A stretch of DNA of 64,000 nucleotides, from positions 6,055,001 to 6,119,000 of the forward strand of contig CM073325.1 in the NCBI GenBank assembly GCA_037043015.1, in the 5' to 3' direction. Both the position numbers and the translations under genes were made by a program. This document shows positions 1 to 12,666 of this stretch, one piece after another. The notes beneath the pieces were generated by a model. That model saw nothing but the letters and a program-made list of their open reading frames with translations. It made no database searches and had not been told where the DNA came from. Within the stretch, counting starts at the first letter, position 1, and the number at the start of each line of letters is the position of its first letter. The stretch is from Bryum argenteum. Lineage: Eukaryota > Streptophyta > Bryopsida > Bryales > Bryaceae.

Positions 1-139
1 GCCAAGTGGCATCCGCCTCCTTCTGTCTCTCAAAAGCCCATCTCAACGTGGGGAAATCGCACTGGCCATTCCAAGTCGCGGCTCAGATCGATCAAACACA
101 CTCCCTCCCCGCAGTCGTCAACTGAATTTCCTCTCTCTG

Positions 140-146
140 TATAAAA
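140..146 (+). promoter_or_regulatory. TATA box of LEA-like gene copy 1
   Basis: TATAAAA lies 133 bases upstream of the ATG, which is a normal plant leader length. The same box in nearly the same surroundings precedes the second gene copy, so the promoter was duplicated with the gene. The similarity between the two promoters begins at the very start of the window, so the true left edge of the duplicated unit is not visible. Confidence 0.75.
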
Positions 147-272
147 GCTCGCAGCCTATGCCCCATTACCCATCTCACCACCATTCTAGCTTCTAAGTCA
201 ACCTCAATCCTTACATTGCTGCATTCACTACCTCTAGACATAACAATTCACTTCGTTGTTGATTTGAGAATC

Positions 273-1453
273 ATGGCAGCCACCACGGCAGTTATGGCAT
301 CCGCATCCATTGTCGCAGCTCCTGCAGCTGCCTCCACGTTGTCCTCGTCGGCAGCTTTCGGAGCGTCACAGACCCAATTCGCTCCTCTTCGCAGCGTCAA
401 TGTCAACGCTGGTCGCGTTGTAGCCGTCACGGCTAACCACTCCCAGGTAAGTCATTGCGGGTGCCGTGCTCAATGAATGATGCTGTATGATCTTCGATGT
501 GCGTAATTCTCAATTGTTGCTGTGGGTGATTCATTAGGACGAGAAGTCCGTCGCTAGGCAAGTGGTGAGCTCCGTCCTGGCTACGGGGCTGGCTCTCACC
601 ATCGCCGGGTCTGCACTCGCGGCGTCCGGCCCTGGAGGAGACGGAGCAGAGCGCACAGCGCGCAAGGCCGACGAGTTGCTGCAGGGAGCTGATGCGCTGA
701 TCAAGAACGACTCTCCTCAGCGATTCGGCCCCGCGCGTGGATTCGGCAATGGCACGGCTCCTGAAGACGAGAGCCGACTTTCCCAGAAGTAAGCAATCGT
801 TGGCACTCTGCACTCGCCATAGCCATATCAAAGTTCTGATTCTAGGGGCTGCATTCTCCACAGAAATCTGATCATGAGACGGTACAATGTGCAGGGATGG
901 TAGCGGAGCCATTCCAGCGCTCCAGGACGCCACGAGCGCACAAGTGTCAGGCGCGCGTGACAAATTCGCGTCAAATTTGGATAAGAGCAAGCGCAGGATC
1001 GATGGCATCTGGGGAATGGGCAAGGGCATGGCCAACGATGTGGTGGCGACGGCTCAGGACAAGGCGGAGGGAGCGAAGAGGATGTTCGGGGGCGCCCCAC
1101 GAATCAACATGGGAGCCAAGAACATCAAGAACACTGTGGGCAACGCAGCATCAGATGTAAAGAGCAAAGTCGATAGCGCGGCTTCGGATGTGCAGAGCAA
1201 GGCCGACGAAGTGACCAAGGGTGGGTTCTTCGGCAAGATTGGACAGAAGAGCATCACGAATACCGTGGGCAGTGCAGCGTCGGACGTGAAGAGCAAAGCT
1301 GATAGCGCGGCTTCGGATGTGAAGAGCAAGGCTGACGAAGTGACCAAGGGTTCGAGTGGTGGCTTTTTCGGCAAGATTGCTCAGAAGGGGAAGGTTGTGC
1401 AGAACAACGTTGCCAAGACGGTGGCTGATGCACAGAGCGCTCTACCGAAGTGA
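273..1453 (+). CDS. LEA-like repeat protein with chloroplast/thylakoid-lumen targeting, copy 1
   Basis: Three exons: 273-446, 538-788 and 895-1453, with GT-AG introns, give 327 residues. Exon 1 (58 aa) is an Ala/Ser/Val-rich, acid-free plastid transit peptide. Exon 2 opens with a basic residue, then a hydrophobic stretch ending AGSALA-ASG at about residues 70-87, which looks like a thylakoid-lumen signal with an AxA cleavage site. After a charged linker (RKADELLQGADAL, then QRFGP) the C-terminal half is built of 11-residue steps such as ASDVKSKADSA and ASDVQSKADEV. These are grouped in 43-residue units that include GGFFGKIGQKS; there are two units here. The 11-mers resemble group 3 LEA/COR15-type amphipathic helices, which protect membranes under drying or cold. 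That role and the lumenal location are inferred from composition; I recognise no named family. It is paired with a tandem copy 4 kb downstream. Confidence 0.85.
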
Positions 1454-2448
1454 AGTGAATCTCCTTCTCGGCAAAAGCATTGGCACAAGACATTTGTATG
1501 AATCTTGAAGTTTTGTGCCCTTTAGGTGTGCTAGAATTTGTACACAGTTTGTACAATAGAAGAACTTGTAAATTTTGAGACTGATATCTGTTTTGAGATG
1601 TAATCTACAGTATCCCTTTCCAAGTACTGTGTACACAACATTTTTTGTACATTGATTACCACGTTTTTGAGAAATATTGGTAAGGGAAAATTATGATAAA
1701 GGATAGCAATTGCTGATGAAGTGAATGACATAATCAGATGTTCGTGAACTTGATATTCTCCGTGCAGAGGCACTTGACTGTTCCATATGAATCTGCAAAT
1801 TAAAGCATTTGGCTTTGCTACCCAAGAGGAGAGATTCAACTATGGTATGAGCATTGGGTTATCAACACTTTCAAATGCGAGCTATAAATTTGTCACATTT
1901 TTGGTGTATTTTGTAGCCCGATTACAAGATACACATACAAATTTTATTTTCACAAAGAGAAAGTTATCTTTGTAGCATTTGTTGTGAAGATTGATTTTGT
2001 GGATGCCATTAGCTTAAATTACGTTGAAGTAATCAACAATAGGATGAAGGAGAATGGGGGTTTATACACCCTATCTTAGTTTTAGGGTTTAGGATTTAGT
2101 GCTTTTTGCCAAACTTACCTTGTCTGGGCACAATCACACATTAGATCATTAGAGCATCCACAACATACTGGCTCAAAAGAAAAGGGTGGGCTAACTACAG
2201 TTGGGAGGAAAGAATCAATTTTAATTCTCAATCGAAAAGGGGTCCTTGATTGGTCAAAGGTAGTGACTCCGCAAGCCTTGCTTGTGCCTCGCCACCTACC
2301 CAACCCTTACCCAATTGTGTTATTTTATTCATTTACGTTGACTTTTGATAAGACTCCCTTTTGGCCTTTTGGAGAAACTTCATAACCAATTAACATTCAC
2401 ATTTATGAAATTTTGTACCTTTCTCACTATGTGGTGGAGTTAGGCACA

Positions 2449-2809
2449 GGCACCACAAGCCTTGGCTTGGTGGTTGGGGCTCATGGCCCCCATTGAGGAG
2501 GTCGTGGGTTCCATTCCCCATGCCGGCATGGTGCTCACCACTATAGTCCACCCAACTATTGTGGGGGGTCCTTGGACCTTGTTGTATGGGTACCTCAAAG
2601 TCCTTTGGGGGATACTATGTCAAGTATCCTCAAGGCACTAGTAACTAGGCTAGAAACTAGCGTAGTTATAGTGTTCACCCTCGAGAGGGGGAAGTAGTAT
2701 TGTTCCAATTTCCCCTTGTCCGGTGGCCATCGGGATATTAGCATTACGAACGGACACTTCATTCACGCCGGCCCCTTAGAAAGGGACCGGAGTTTCTATC
2801 TATCTATCT
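2449..2809 (+). mobile_element. tRNA-derived SINE, full length, (TCTA)n tail
   Basis: This 361-bp element is flanked by a perfect 13-bp target-site duplication, GGAGTTAGGCACA, at 2436-2448 and 2810-2822. The 5' part carries pol III promoter-like boxes: A box TGGCTTGGTGG at 2463-2473 and B box GGGTTCCATTCCC at 2506-2518. The 3' end is a short run of TCTA. Further copies of the family lie near 11.7, 15.5, 27.5, 36.2, 44.5 and 48.1 kb. It contains no coding sequence. Confidence 0.93.
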
Positions 2810-2822
2810 GGAGTTAGGCACA

Positions 2823-3546
2823 CAATGGAATATTAAAACTTTTGAAAAAGAGTGTGGATATAAAGAGGTGCCAAATTTAACATGTTGGAATAATTTAGAC
2901 CATTCCAAAAATTTACAATGACTTTAATAAGTTAGGTTGTAGGTGTTTCTGAAATGGTGCAATCCGAAAGATTCATGGTGAGTACATCAAAAATCAACCC
3001 TAAAAGGTACTACGTAGCTCTCCAAAGTTCAGCCTAGTAAGAAATTTTTACTTTTGTGTGACTATCACTTTTCGGCAGTCTACCTTTTACCTAATACCAA
3101 CTCATAACTACATTTCAAGGAATAGTTATAAACATAGCGACGTCCCGTTGGATAAAGAAAACATGGTTATATTCCATAACCATTGTCCTCTTTGTGTCTA
3201 TATTGAAAAGCCCTTCACCAATTTATGATCAACGATTTATATGTTTTACTTTCTAGTAGGGAAGGGGGAGGGCGCTTTTGTATCCTGTATTTTTTGCCAC
3301 TAGCATTTAGCTAGTATAAGATAATGATTTTCTTTCAATAGTTTCCTTCTTTGAAATAAAACAATTGAGTTATTCCAACTTTGTGAGACATTTTAGAAAT
3401 TTTGTAGAGGATTAATGAATTTTTTTGAAATTTCGATTAATATACTCTTTTCGCCGGGAAGAATAAATGAGGTTTTTTTATGTTGAAAAAAATGAACTGC
3501 AGTTATGCTAAGAAACTCAAAAAGAACCCTTCGTTACCGAAAATAA
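2823..3546. other. AT-rich intergenic stretch
   Basis: No gene, RNA or recognisable repeat was seen between the SINE and the next MITE. The short open frames have no plausible codon pattern. Confidence 0.5.
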
Positions 3547-3554
3547 CCATCGTA

Positions 3555-3817
3555 GGCCGCTCACTAAATCCAATCCATGTTCCCCACTTGGGGGGCGCCC
3601 CAGTTTTTTTATTTTCCATTTTTGAGCTCCTTAAGGTCATTTTTTTGATTTTTTTTTTTTTTTGAAATTTGGGGTCTGCACCCCCATTTTACCCTAGGGG
3701 GCCTCTTCTTGGAATTTTAAGGCCTTAAACACAAAAAAATACCGGGCAGCCTTTTATTAGCCTCCCTCCATATTTGGAAATTCCAAGAGGGAACATGGAT
3801 TGGATTTAGTGTCCGGC
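3555..3817. mobile_element. hAT-type MITE, copy A
   Basis: About 263 bp with terminal inverted repeats based on GGCCG..ACTAAATCCAATCC. It is flanked by CCATCGTA at 3547-3554 and 3818-3825, an 8-bp duplication (7 bp if the shared C is counted in the element). An 8-bp duplication is typical of hAT transposons. A second copy lies in the opposite orientation at 12667-12931. Confidence 0.88.
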
Positions 3818-4183
3818 CCATCGTAGCACCTCCCTTGTGGGAAGGAGCGGTAGGAATGGCGACGGAGGTGCCCACTAGTTATTTTCCACAACGAGGGGGC
3901 TCCGTTTGAGTTACCTTGTACTTCCATTCGCCTGCTTCTGTGAAGCATGAAGTGCAGTTCATCATCACGTACTCGAAGTATGCGGAGCGCTCGATCTGCT
4001 CACAAGGAGCCCATCCACGTGACTTCAGACCGGATGTGCAAAGTGCTCCCACTTCGCCAAGTGGCATCCGCTCGGTTCCGTAACTCTAGACGTGGGAACA
4101 TCGCACTGGCCATTCCAGAACACGGCTCGGATCGATTGTACACATTCCCTCCCCGCAATCGTCAACTGATTTCTTTCTCTCTG

Positions 4184-4190
4184 TATAAAA
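4184..4190 (+). promoter_or_regulatory. TATA box of LEA-like gene copy 2
   Basis: TATAAAA lies 130 bases upstream of the copy 2 ATG. Flanking bases match those around 140-146, from about 4057 onward, so the promoter belongs to the tandem duplication. Confidence 0.75.
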
Positions 4191-4313
4191 CCTCGCAGCC
4201 TATGCCACATTCCCTACCTCACTACCATTCCAGCTTCTTACACAAGCTCAATCCTTACATTGCTGCATTCACCTCTTGGACCCAACAGTCACTTAGTTGT
4301 TGATTTGAGAATC

Positions 4314-5614
4314 ATGGCAGCGTCCACGGCAGTTATGGCATCCGCATCCATCGTCGCAGCCCCTGCAGCTGCTTCCACGTTGTCGTCGTCGGCAGCTTTC
4401 GGAGCGTCGCAGACCCAATTCGCTCCTCTTCGTAACGTCAACGTCAACGCTGGCCGCGTTGTAGCCGTCACGGCTAACCACTCCGAGGTATGTCATTGGG
4501 GATCCCGTGGTCAATGTGTATTGCTGCAGTATTGTGAACGTGTGAAGTGCCTAACTGTGTTTGTGGTTGACTGTTCAGGAGGAGAAGTCAGTGACTAGGC
4601 AAGTGGTGAGCTCCGTTCTGGCTGCTGGGCTGGCTATCACCATCGCTGGGTCTGCATTCGCGGCGTCCGGCCCTGGAGGAGACGGAGCGGAGCGCACCGC
4701 GCGCAAGGCCGACGAGTTGCTGCAGGGAGCTGATGCGCTGATCAAGAACGACTCGCCTCAGCGATTCGGACCTGAGCGTGGGTTCGGCAATGGCACGGCC
4801 CCTGAAGACGAGAGCCGATTCTCTCAGAAGTAAGTGACGCCGGCACTCTGCATTCGCCATAGCCATGTTGATTTCAATGGCTGCATTCTCATCGGAAATC
4901 TGACCGTGAGATGGTGCAATATGCAGGGCTGGTAGCGGTGCCGTTCCAGCGCTCCAGGACGCAACGAGCGCGCAAGTGTCAGGCGCGCGTGACAAATTCG
5001 CGTCAAATTTGGATAAGAGCAAGCGCAGGATCGATGGCATCTGGGGAATGGGCAAGGGCATGGCCAACGATGTGGTGGCGACGGCTCAGGACAAGGCGGA
5101 GGGAGCGAAGAGGATGTTCGGGGGCGCCCCACGAATCAACATGGGAGCCAAGAACATCAAGAACACTGTGGGGAATGCAGCATCGGATGTGAAGAGCAAA
5201 GCCGATGGCGTGGCTTCGGATGTGCAGAGCAAGGCCGACGAGGTGACCAAGGGTGGGTTCTTCGGCAAGATCGGACAGAAGAGCATCACGAATACCGTGG
5301 GTAGTGCAGCGTCGGACGTGAAGAGCAAAGCTGATAGCGCGGCCTCGGATGTGCAGAGCAAGGCCGACGAAGTGACCAAGGGTGGGCTCTTTGGGAAGAT
5401 CGGAGAAAAGAGCATCACGAATACCGTGGGCAGCGCAGCATCGGACGTGAAGAGCAAAGCTGATAGCGCGGCTTCAGATGTGAAGAGTAAGGCTGACGAA
5501 GTGACCAAGGGCTCGAGCGGTGGGTTCTTCGGCAAGATAGCTCAAAAGGGGAAGGCTGTGCAGAACAACGTTTCCAAGACCGTGGCTGATGCACAGAGCG
5601 TTCTGCCCAAGTAA
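4314..5614 (+). CDS. LEA-like repeat protein with chloroplast/thylakoid-lumen targeting, copy 2
   Basis: Three exons: 4314-4487, 4579-4829 and 4927-5614. Exons 1 and 2 have exactly the same lengths (174 and 251 bases) and splice phases as copy 1. The product is 370 residues, 43 more than copy 1, because the 129-bp repeat block is present three times instead of twice. The third block is slightly diverged (GGLFGKIGEKS). The transit peptide, the hydrophobic lumen-type signal (TIAGSAFA-ASG) and the QRFGP linker are conserved. Exons are far better conserved than introns and flanks, so both copies look functional. Same inferred role as copy 1: a stress-protective, helix-forming plastid protein. Confidence 0.86.
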
Positions 5615-5699
5615 AGTGAACCCCTTTGATGGGAGCGGCACTGGCTAGTCACACTTGTATGCATACAGATTTTTTGTGCATTAGATCTGTACATTAGAG

Positions 5700-8469
5700 G
5701 ACTTTGTAAATTAGGCACCTCTTTTAGCTTAGAGCAGTCGGAGTTGTGCAAGCTTGAGCAACAATCAGCTGAGCATTGTACCATTGACCATTGTGAACGT
5801 GAACAAATGGACTTGCATCATCGTTTAATGTGTGAATCCATTCCAGTTGATGTCGGATTCTGAAGAAGGTTGACAAGTTATTTGCCTACATGATACTCAC
5901 GCTTATACTCTGAGCTTCTAGTTTATCGTCGTTTACGAACTTACATCAGTCAAGCGGAATGGAAACGAGAAAGTGTGCACAGATCACCTACAGAGTCCAT
6001 AGTCGTCATAAAATCCTCAGGAAATTCTAGTGAAATGCTGGAAACGGTCGGCCAGATTTTTATGAACATTAGATGTAATTTCTTGGTAGGCTCGATAATA
6101 AGCTGCCCAGCTAGACATGTTCAAAAATGCAATCAAGTAGCCACAGGATGCTTGAGTTTCTTTGATGGAATATCACTGATGTGTGGTGGACAATGTTGGA
6201 CAAATTTTAACTAACTTAAGAACTATTGATCATGCTTTTCGATGAGTTGTATGCATTTACTTTCCAGAAACTCCCACTTATCCGCTACGAACAGAAACAT
6301 TACTCGGCAATTCAAAAAAATAAACCAACATCACATTTACAAAAGTTTTCAACACTCAATAGTATATTTGACACCTGCGTGACAAGAAACTAGAATGAAA
6401 CAGAAAGGCTTCGTTTAGAACAACTCTATTTCGACAGAGTTCGTATTTCGTGAGTCCGGCGAAGCCAGTTGTTAACTTCCAAACCTCGAATGAAATCTTG
6501 TTCATAGAATCAACACTTATCAATTTTTATATGGGCATGTATGTACTATCCATTGATAGGACTATGAACTTTCTCCTGAGTTTGGTAGGGAAGATGGAAA
6601 GATTTTAAAGAAAAGGACGCACACAAGCTCAAGGCATTTTCAAGATCTCTGAAACTTCATCAATCAGTCAATCCAGTACTGCTGAAGTACGTGAAAGACA
6701 AGCAGAGCCTTTTGCATGAATATGCCTAATGACTCTAGTCACATCATCCTTTGGTAATCGAATGGAAACATGCTCTCGAACTTCACTTTACTTTCTCAAG
6801 ACAAGGATGAGTTCCCAGCTTTTCGACTGAAGTTCATTCAAAAGTCGCAGTATACAGCCACCGAATGTTGCATAATCGGAGTATCCTACTACCCAAACAC
6901 AGATTGAGAAATGCATCATGTTGTTTGTTATTCAGCTTTGCGAAGTACAAATCACGTCAGTCAAGAGATATATGGAAACTCTAAACAGCACAATTCGGAA
7001 ACTGAGGTTGAATCGTATCTTCGAGCAAATGAATCTAGTATGACCCCCCTACGCTCGTTGAGTATATGGAACTGGCATGCTCTAGAACGAGACATTTAAG
7101 CAGGGGCAGTGACACCAAACGACTTCACAATGTTCCCAACTCGCTCAGCAAAGATTGCTGAAGTTATTCTCTTCCCTGGGACGTGAAACGGGTTGGATGC
7201 TGCATCTACATACGCTGCATGCAAGCGCCGAAAAAACTGCACAACCACCGACAGCACATTATCACAGAACCCTAACAGAAATTTCAGCAACAACACGATT
7301 ACCGTGTGCATAATCACTTACTTCATGCCACAAAAATTCGATGGTTACAAACTTAATGTCAACGAGGTAGAGAATAAGTAACTCGACCTAACAAGGTCCT
7401 ACCATACGAAGGATTCACCCCGTGAATGATGGAAACAATTATCAATGTGATGTGACCGAGTTCCATGTTCATAAGCCTTCAAACTCCAAAGTGAAGATTC
7501 ATGAAAAGAGAAGCTAGAAAGGATGATGTCAAATGACATAGGGTTGCGTGAGCCTTACATTCCGAACGTCAGCATCCCGCGACTCTTGATCACTAGTCAC
7601 CAAGACGAATTTGATGTTCGTGGTACTCATGTAGCCAAATCTGCAATACTCACTTGAGTGAGTTCTTCAGGAGCTCGAAAACATGCACGATGAAAGGGAA
7701 TCACACTTACACTTTATAGTCTTCTGTTGGATATAGAAGTCCCAGAAATGTCTCATTGAGGTTAACACCAGCTCGTTTCGAGTTGCTGACTGCCGCATGC
7801 ACAATGACAGACACCCGTAAACTCACAGCCCAATCATACAAACTGACAACCACAACTTCTCTCCGAAACATGATGAGCCCTAAAACTTCTGAGCATAATA
7901 ATTCTAAGGGTCTCAAAAAGACGATCCACAGAATTGGGTGTGAAGAAACAAAACCCTAGTATTGAAGAATGACATAGTCAAGTGACGGGCATGCCTTTCT
8001 CTTCGATGACATCCAAGGAGCAGTGAACGATGTAGTGGAATTTCAAAGTGTCGTCATCGTCGCCGAAACCCTGCAAGTATAGTGGATTGTTCTGCGCCAG
8101 CAACAACAACCACGAAGTTTCAATTCTGAAAAATCTCAGAAAATGATGATTCATGCCCTCACGGCTAAGTCGATTGTTGCTAAAACTTGAGGAGAAGCGA
8201 TCGTACATTAGGTCCCACAACAGCCACACACACAATCATGTTGCTAGCGCCTGTTCCGAAGCAAAAAGATTTAACTATCTTAGCACAAATGTCGACCCTT
8301 CAACATCAAAAAATCCGACCATGTCATTGAGTCCCTGCTAGCTAATGATCCGATTCTCTGCACAAGTCGCATTTCTCCTTCCGACAACCTCAAATCACAA
8401 TCTGAAGTGAAGAATGCGATGAACCCAGTATTTTGGATGAATGTTACTGTTTTGGATGAATAGCGAGAG
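5700..8469. other. Intergenic region, nothing recognised
   Basis: No convincing exon, RNA gene or mobile-element end was found between LEA-like copy 2 and RPS24. Composition is mildly AT-rich. Open frames are short and lack conserved motifs. Confidence 0.45.
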
Positions 8470-8478
8470 TTAGGGTTT
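8470..8478 (+). promoter_or_regulatory. telo-box of RPS24
   Basis: TTAGGGTTT lies 85 bases upstream of the RPS24 ATG. The telo-box (AAACCCTAA on the other strand) is a well-known element of plant ribosomal-protein and translation-factor promoters. A second TTAGGGTTTTAGGG lies in intron 1 at about 8669-8682. Confidence 0.6.
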
Positions 8479-8562
8479 TGAGGCCGCCCCGGAGGGGTAA
8501 GTGCCAGGCCTGGTACTGTGCCCATCCTCTTTTGTTTGCGTTTGTATTCCTGGCTTGTAGCG

Positions 8563-9516
8563 ATGGCGGAGAAGGCGTGCACCGTGCGAACCAGGAAGTT
8601 CATGACCAACAGGCTGCTCGCTCGCAAGCAGTTCGTAAGCATCGCCACCTTCAATCGGAGTGAGTTTTTAGGGTTTTAGGGCAAATCTGACAATGAGACG
8701 GGTGTATTCTGCAGGTCATCGATGTGCTCCACCCGGGTCGTGCGAATGTCTCCAAGGTGAGTTCTCTCTTCATCTTTTATTGATTTCAGAATTTTAGGTC
8801 AAAGTCGAAAAGGAGCTGAATTCTGGTCACACAGGCTGAGCTGAAGGAGAAGCTGACCAAGCTTTACGAGGTCCGCGATCCCCAGACCATCTTCGTGTTC
8901 GGCTTCAGGACGCAATTCGGAGGTGGCAAGTCCACCGGATTTGGCCTCATCTACGACTCTGTCGACTCTGCGAAGAAATACGAGCCCAAGTACAGGCTCA
9001 TTAGGGTGAGCTTCTATTCCTCGAGCTTCATGCTCTTGATTGTTGATTGTAGTAGAGAAGCTTGGGTCTACAACAGTACTCATGTGATTGAGTTTGGTGG
9101 GATTGCAGAATGGACTGGCAACCAAGGTGGAGAAGTCCAGGAAGCAGATCAAGGAGCGCAAGAACCGTGCCAAGAAGATCAGGGGCGTGAAGAAGGTATG
9201 TAGTGATCGTAACGACATCTCAAACCTCCTTAATCATTAATGCCCTATCTTGTGTTCGCAACATCTGCAGTGCTTTCCTTGAAATCTTTGTACTTTATAC
9301 CACCTTTTACTTAAAAAGACCACGCGAGCGCTGTTCTGAAAAGCATAAACACTGCATTCGGAAAAGATAAATTACTGAAGTTGCTCGTGGAAGTGCGGGA
9401 TTCTGTCCAATAGTTTTTAGGTGAGTTGCTGAATCTAACGAACACAAAGAGTCTCAACATTTTGGCTTTGTTGATTGCAGACCAAGGCCGCTGGAGATGC
9501 CAAGAAGAAGAAGTAA
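8563..9516 (+). CDS. RPS24: 40S ribosomal protein S24 (eS24)
   Basis: Five exons: 8563-8634, 8715-8756, 8835-9005, 9109-9195 and 9481-9516. All are in phase 0 with GT-AG introns, giving 135 residues, the normal eukaryotic length. The sequence opens [19 protein letters not shown] and contains the family signatures [17 protein letters not shown] and [18 protein letters not shown], followed by a Lys-rich tail ([16 protein letters not shown], then AKKKK). It is a component of the small cytosolic ribosomal subunit. The first intron follows 24 codons. The promoter has a telo-box, as expected for a coordinately expressed ribosomal protein gene. Confidence 0.97.
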
Positions 9517-11620
9517 GCTGGGATGACGCACCAGTGAGGATTCAAATTAGAGGAGAGAACTCATATGGATGCAGCGTTATCTATAGCGACTCCATCCGGT
9601 TTGTGTTATTTCTCTGGCTTCCACGATGGAAGGTTTTTCTAATTCATGACCAGAAGCTTCAATCCATGTTCGCTGGTCGATTGATTGATTGATTGACTAA
9701 AAGCAAGGCCTTCAACATGTATGCGAATGTGTTCGTTCACGCAAATGTGTACCAGTTTTGTTTCGGAACGTGCACACTTTTCTGAGTTGTTTGCAGAAGC
9801 TTACTTCGCAATGTAGGATGTGGCTGGCTGTTGACATTTGCAGCCGCGGTCACAGTGCATAATGCCGAATGCAGTATGAGGTTCTGGCATAGAAATTACT
9901 TTTTTGGTAATGAAGGGAAAGAGTGTGCGACTAACCTAATCAACTGCGCCACATCTAACGAAAGAAGGTATAGGAACACTTCAACTACGTCTGTGCATGG
10001 TGGTCACACAATTTGAAGCTATGATTTCGGGTTGACTGGCTACTTGAAGAACCAATTTTTTCACTGATTGTTTTCGAATCCTGTACTGTATCGTGGCTTT
10101 CCTGAGTGGACTGACATGTTCCAAAACATCTGATCGGAACATTAATCGGTAGAGAATTTAAACTCAGATGAACGTCATCATGTGTACGTATGGTATCTCG
10201 CAATGCTATTCAGTGATCGAGCAAATCCGTATTCCAGTCTCATCAGGAACAGAAGAACACGAAGTTTCAGTATATGCATCAATATGTAAAAGGTAGAAAA
10301 TCTACATAAATAGGTACTATTCAAAATAATTTAGCATCTATTGCGAAAAGAGAGAATGAAAATGGAGAACGATAGTATGGATCAATGAACTTATAATAAC
10401 GACAACTGTATGAAGTAATGAACCTGCAGGTTCCACTTTACTCTTTCAAGTTCACGGCGGGGACGCCAAAATGACTCTTTGCTATCGACAGGTGCTATTG
10501 AATTCCCATCTGTCTTGTGTTATAAATCTGCAAACAATTATATTTGACAATCTTGTGAAGTCGATGTAGCATATGCCGACCAGTATCTGATCCATTAGCT
10601 TCGAAGATTTCCTTCCAGATAAACGTTCTATGAACCTTCGAATTCGGGAAGAACCCATCATAGAAGCAGGTGAGAGCTTTGTTGCAAGCATCTGATTATG
10701 ATGTTCGGAGCATAGAATTCTCCGTTTCCTGATGATCTTTCCCTCAAATCAAATTCATCAGCATGTTATGAGTATAATTATGATGGACGCGAGCTTATGG
10801 TCGTAGTTGGAGAGCGCCTTCCTGAAGGCTAACGTTCACCCTTTTCAAGGTTTGGAGAAATAATCTCAAGAATAATATTGGTCGTCTGCAGAATTTCATA
10901 ATATGCGATGGGTGGATTTGAACGATGTGGTTCGATTATTTTTGTTAAACTGGTCTAATTGGGTCGTAAAGGCAGTGTCAAATGTTCATGAATTTGAGAT
11001 TGTAAACTGATAATCCGTATCTTACCATCAGAATTTTAAGCACTTCAAAGGTAAGGTATAAATCTTCGTTCTTTTTCATTTAGTTTATTTAGTTTAGTTC
11101 ATTTACATTTAGTTTTGAAGGAAAAGGATCTGGGTAGTGTATAGATATGATGCCAGCCAACTTCTTGGGAGGTATTGGAAGACATATATATACTAACCCT
11201 TCATGGACAAAGCTAGCAATCGAGCATCGATATGTCACATGTAGGTACATTCCACCTCAAATCATTACATTATGTGTGCATTTCGTACATTTTTTTGGAG
11301 GTGCTTACAAAAATGTTCATTATAACTCCAATTTTAGAATCTGCACGTCCCAAACACATTTGTTTAAAGTCGCACGATTCCAAGCAGAGAAACAAAAGAT
11401 GATATCCAAGTTCACTAAAATCATCACATATTGATCCTCTCATCTTTTAAGGTTATTTTCATTAAAAAACATTCTTTCACTTTTTATGTACGCTTCAACA
11501 AGATATTATGATTTGACTTGAGTTATAAGGTGCGAGAACCTCTTGGAGGAAAACCAACAAATAAATCATAACTTATATAACAAGTTATATGATTACTAGT
11601 TCAATGGCTAGTTGTTACTA
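9517..11620. other. Intergenic region downstream of RPS24
   Basis: It contains the presumed RPS24 3' UTR and then DNA with no recognisable gene, RNA or repeat ends. Confidence 0.45.
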
Positions 11621-11627
11621 CTTGTGG

Positions 11628-11880
11628 TTATAGTGTCCACCCTCGCAGGGGTTAGTAGTCCTACGTCATTGTTGTTACGTACCATGAGCATATCATCAAT
11701 GGTAGGTCAAACCAACATTTTATTTAGGCCAACCTATACAAGGGTTTGGTGTTCTTATCTATAAATAGAGGGATTAGTAGTCCGTTGTTATGTACCATGG
11801 GCATATCATCAAGGGTAGGTCAAATAGGCATTTTATTCACGCCAACTCCTACAAGGATTTGGTGTTCTTATCTATCTATC
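11628..11880 (+). mobile_element. SINE-related relic, (TCTA)n tail, internally duplicated
   Basis: It contains the 3' half of the SINE family (GTGTCCACCCTCG, later TTTTATTCACGCCAACTCC) and ends in TCTATCTATC. Its body occurs twice in tandem: GGGTTAGTAGTCC at about 11648 and GGGATTAGTAGTCC at about 11770, each followed by a GCATATCATCAA segment. The text is closest to the 36.2-kb copy, so the two form a subfamily. No clean target duplication was identified. Confidence 0.7.
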
Positions 11881-12658
11881 AGCAAGAACCTCACCAAAAA
11901 AAATCTTCATGATAACCTCTAGAGGTTTTGTAGTCTTACCGGAAGAATATGCTTCAATTTAGAATATCAATCTACACAAAACACAAAATAAGCGCATCTC
12001 TCAACTTTTTATAAATGTCACATTTGGTAAAGAACTAAGAAACTCATCCTCAAAGATAACTCTAAGTTGTACTTCTTGTAAACATTTCATGTAACGTATA
12101 TAGTAGCTTCTTGACTTCGCACTTACTTTGGGCATGTGATGCCTTATCAAAAAGCTACAACATCTCCAAAATTAAAAAAGTTGCCACATTCATAGTAGTA
12201 ACTTAGTCCGTACTCCCAAGTCCTCAAATAGACACATTGAGTTTGATGAGAAGTCAACAATGACTCAAACTACTCATAAATGATCATGTGTGTCTCATTT
12301 ACAATTTCTTGAGTCAATGCCGCCTAGTCACTCACAAAACACTATTTTATGAATGATGCTCTAATACGTGCATACAATATCCAAACAATGCATTCTTTGT
12401 TGCATTATATGACTAAAAAACTTCTCCCAATCATTAAAGACAAGTACTAGCACACACACCACCAACTCAACAATCACATAGTCACCATGTACACGGCCCT
12501 TTTACATACAAATCCATGAAAATATGGCCGGATTGATGGCACAATAGTGCCGCGCTCAAAAAAGGGCTGCGTTGCTTCTGCGTCTGATGCCAAAAGCACC
12601 ATGGATTCTGTATGAACAAAATGAGGAATGTATGACCATGATCAGATCTTGAGACAGA
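11881..12658. other. AT-rich intergenic stretch
   Basis: No gene or repeat boundary recognised. Confidence 0.4.
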
Positions 12659-12666
12659 CATCTAAG

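Noticed and set aside
1054..1374. Minus-strand open frame through LEA-like copy 1 (and 5086-5535 in copy 2)
   Set aside because: Mirror of the repetitive plus-strand exon; the spliced plus-strand gene explains the sequence.
2463..2518. A and B boxes read as a tRNA gene
   Set aside because: They sit at the head of a 361-bp element with target duplications; this is the SINE promoter, not a functional tRNA.
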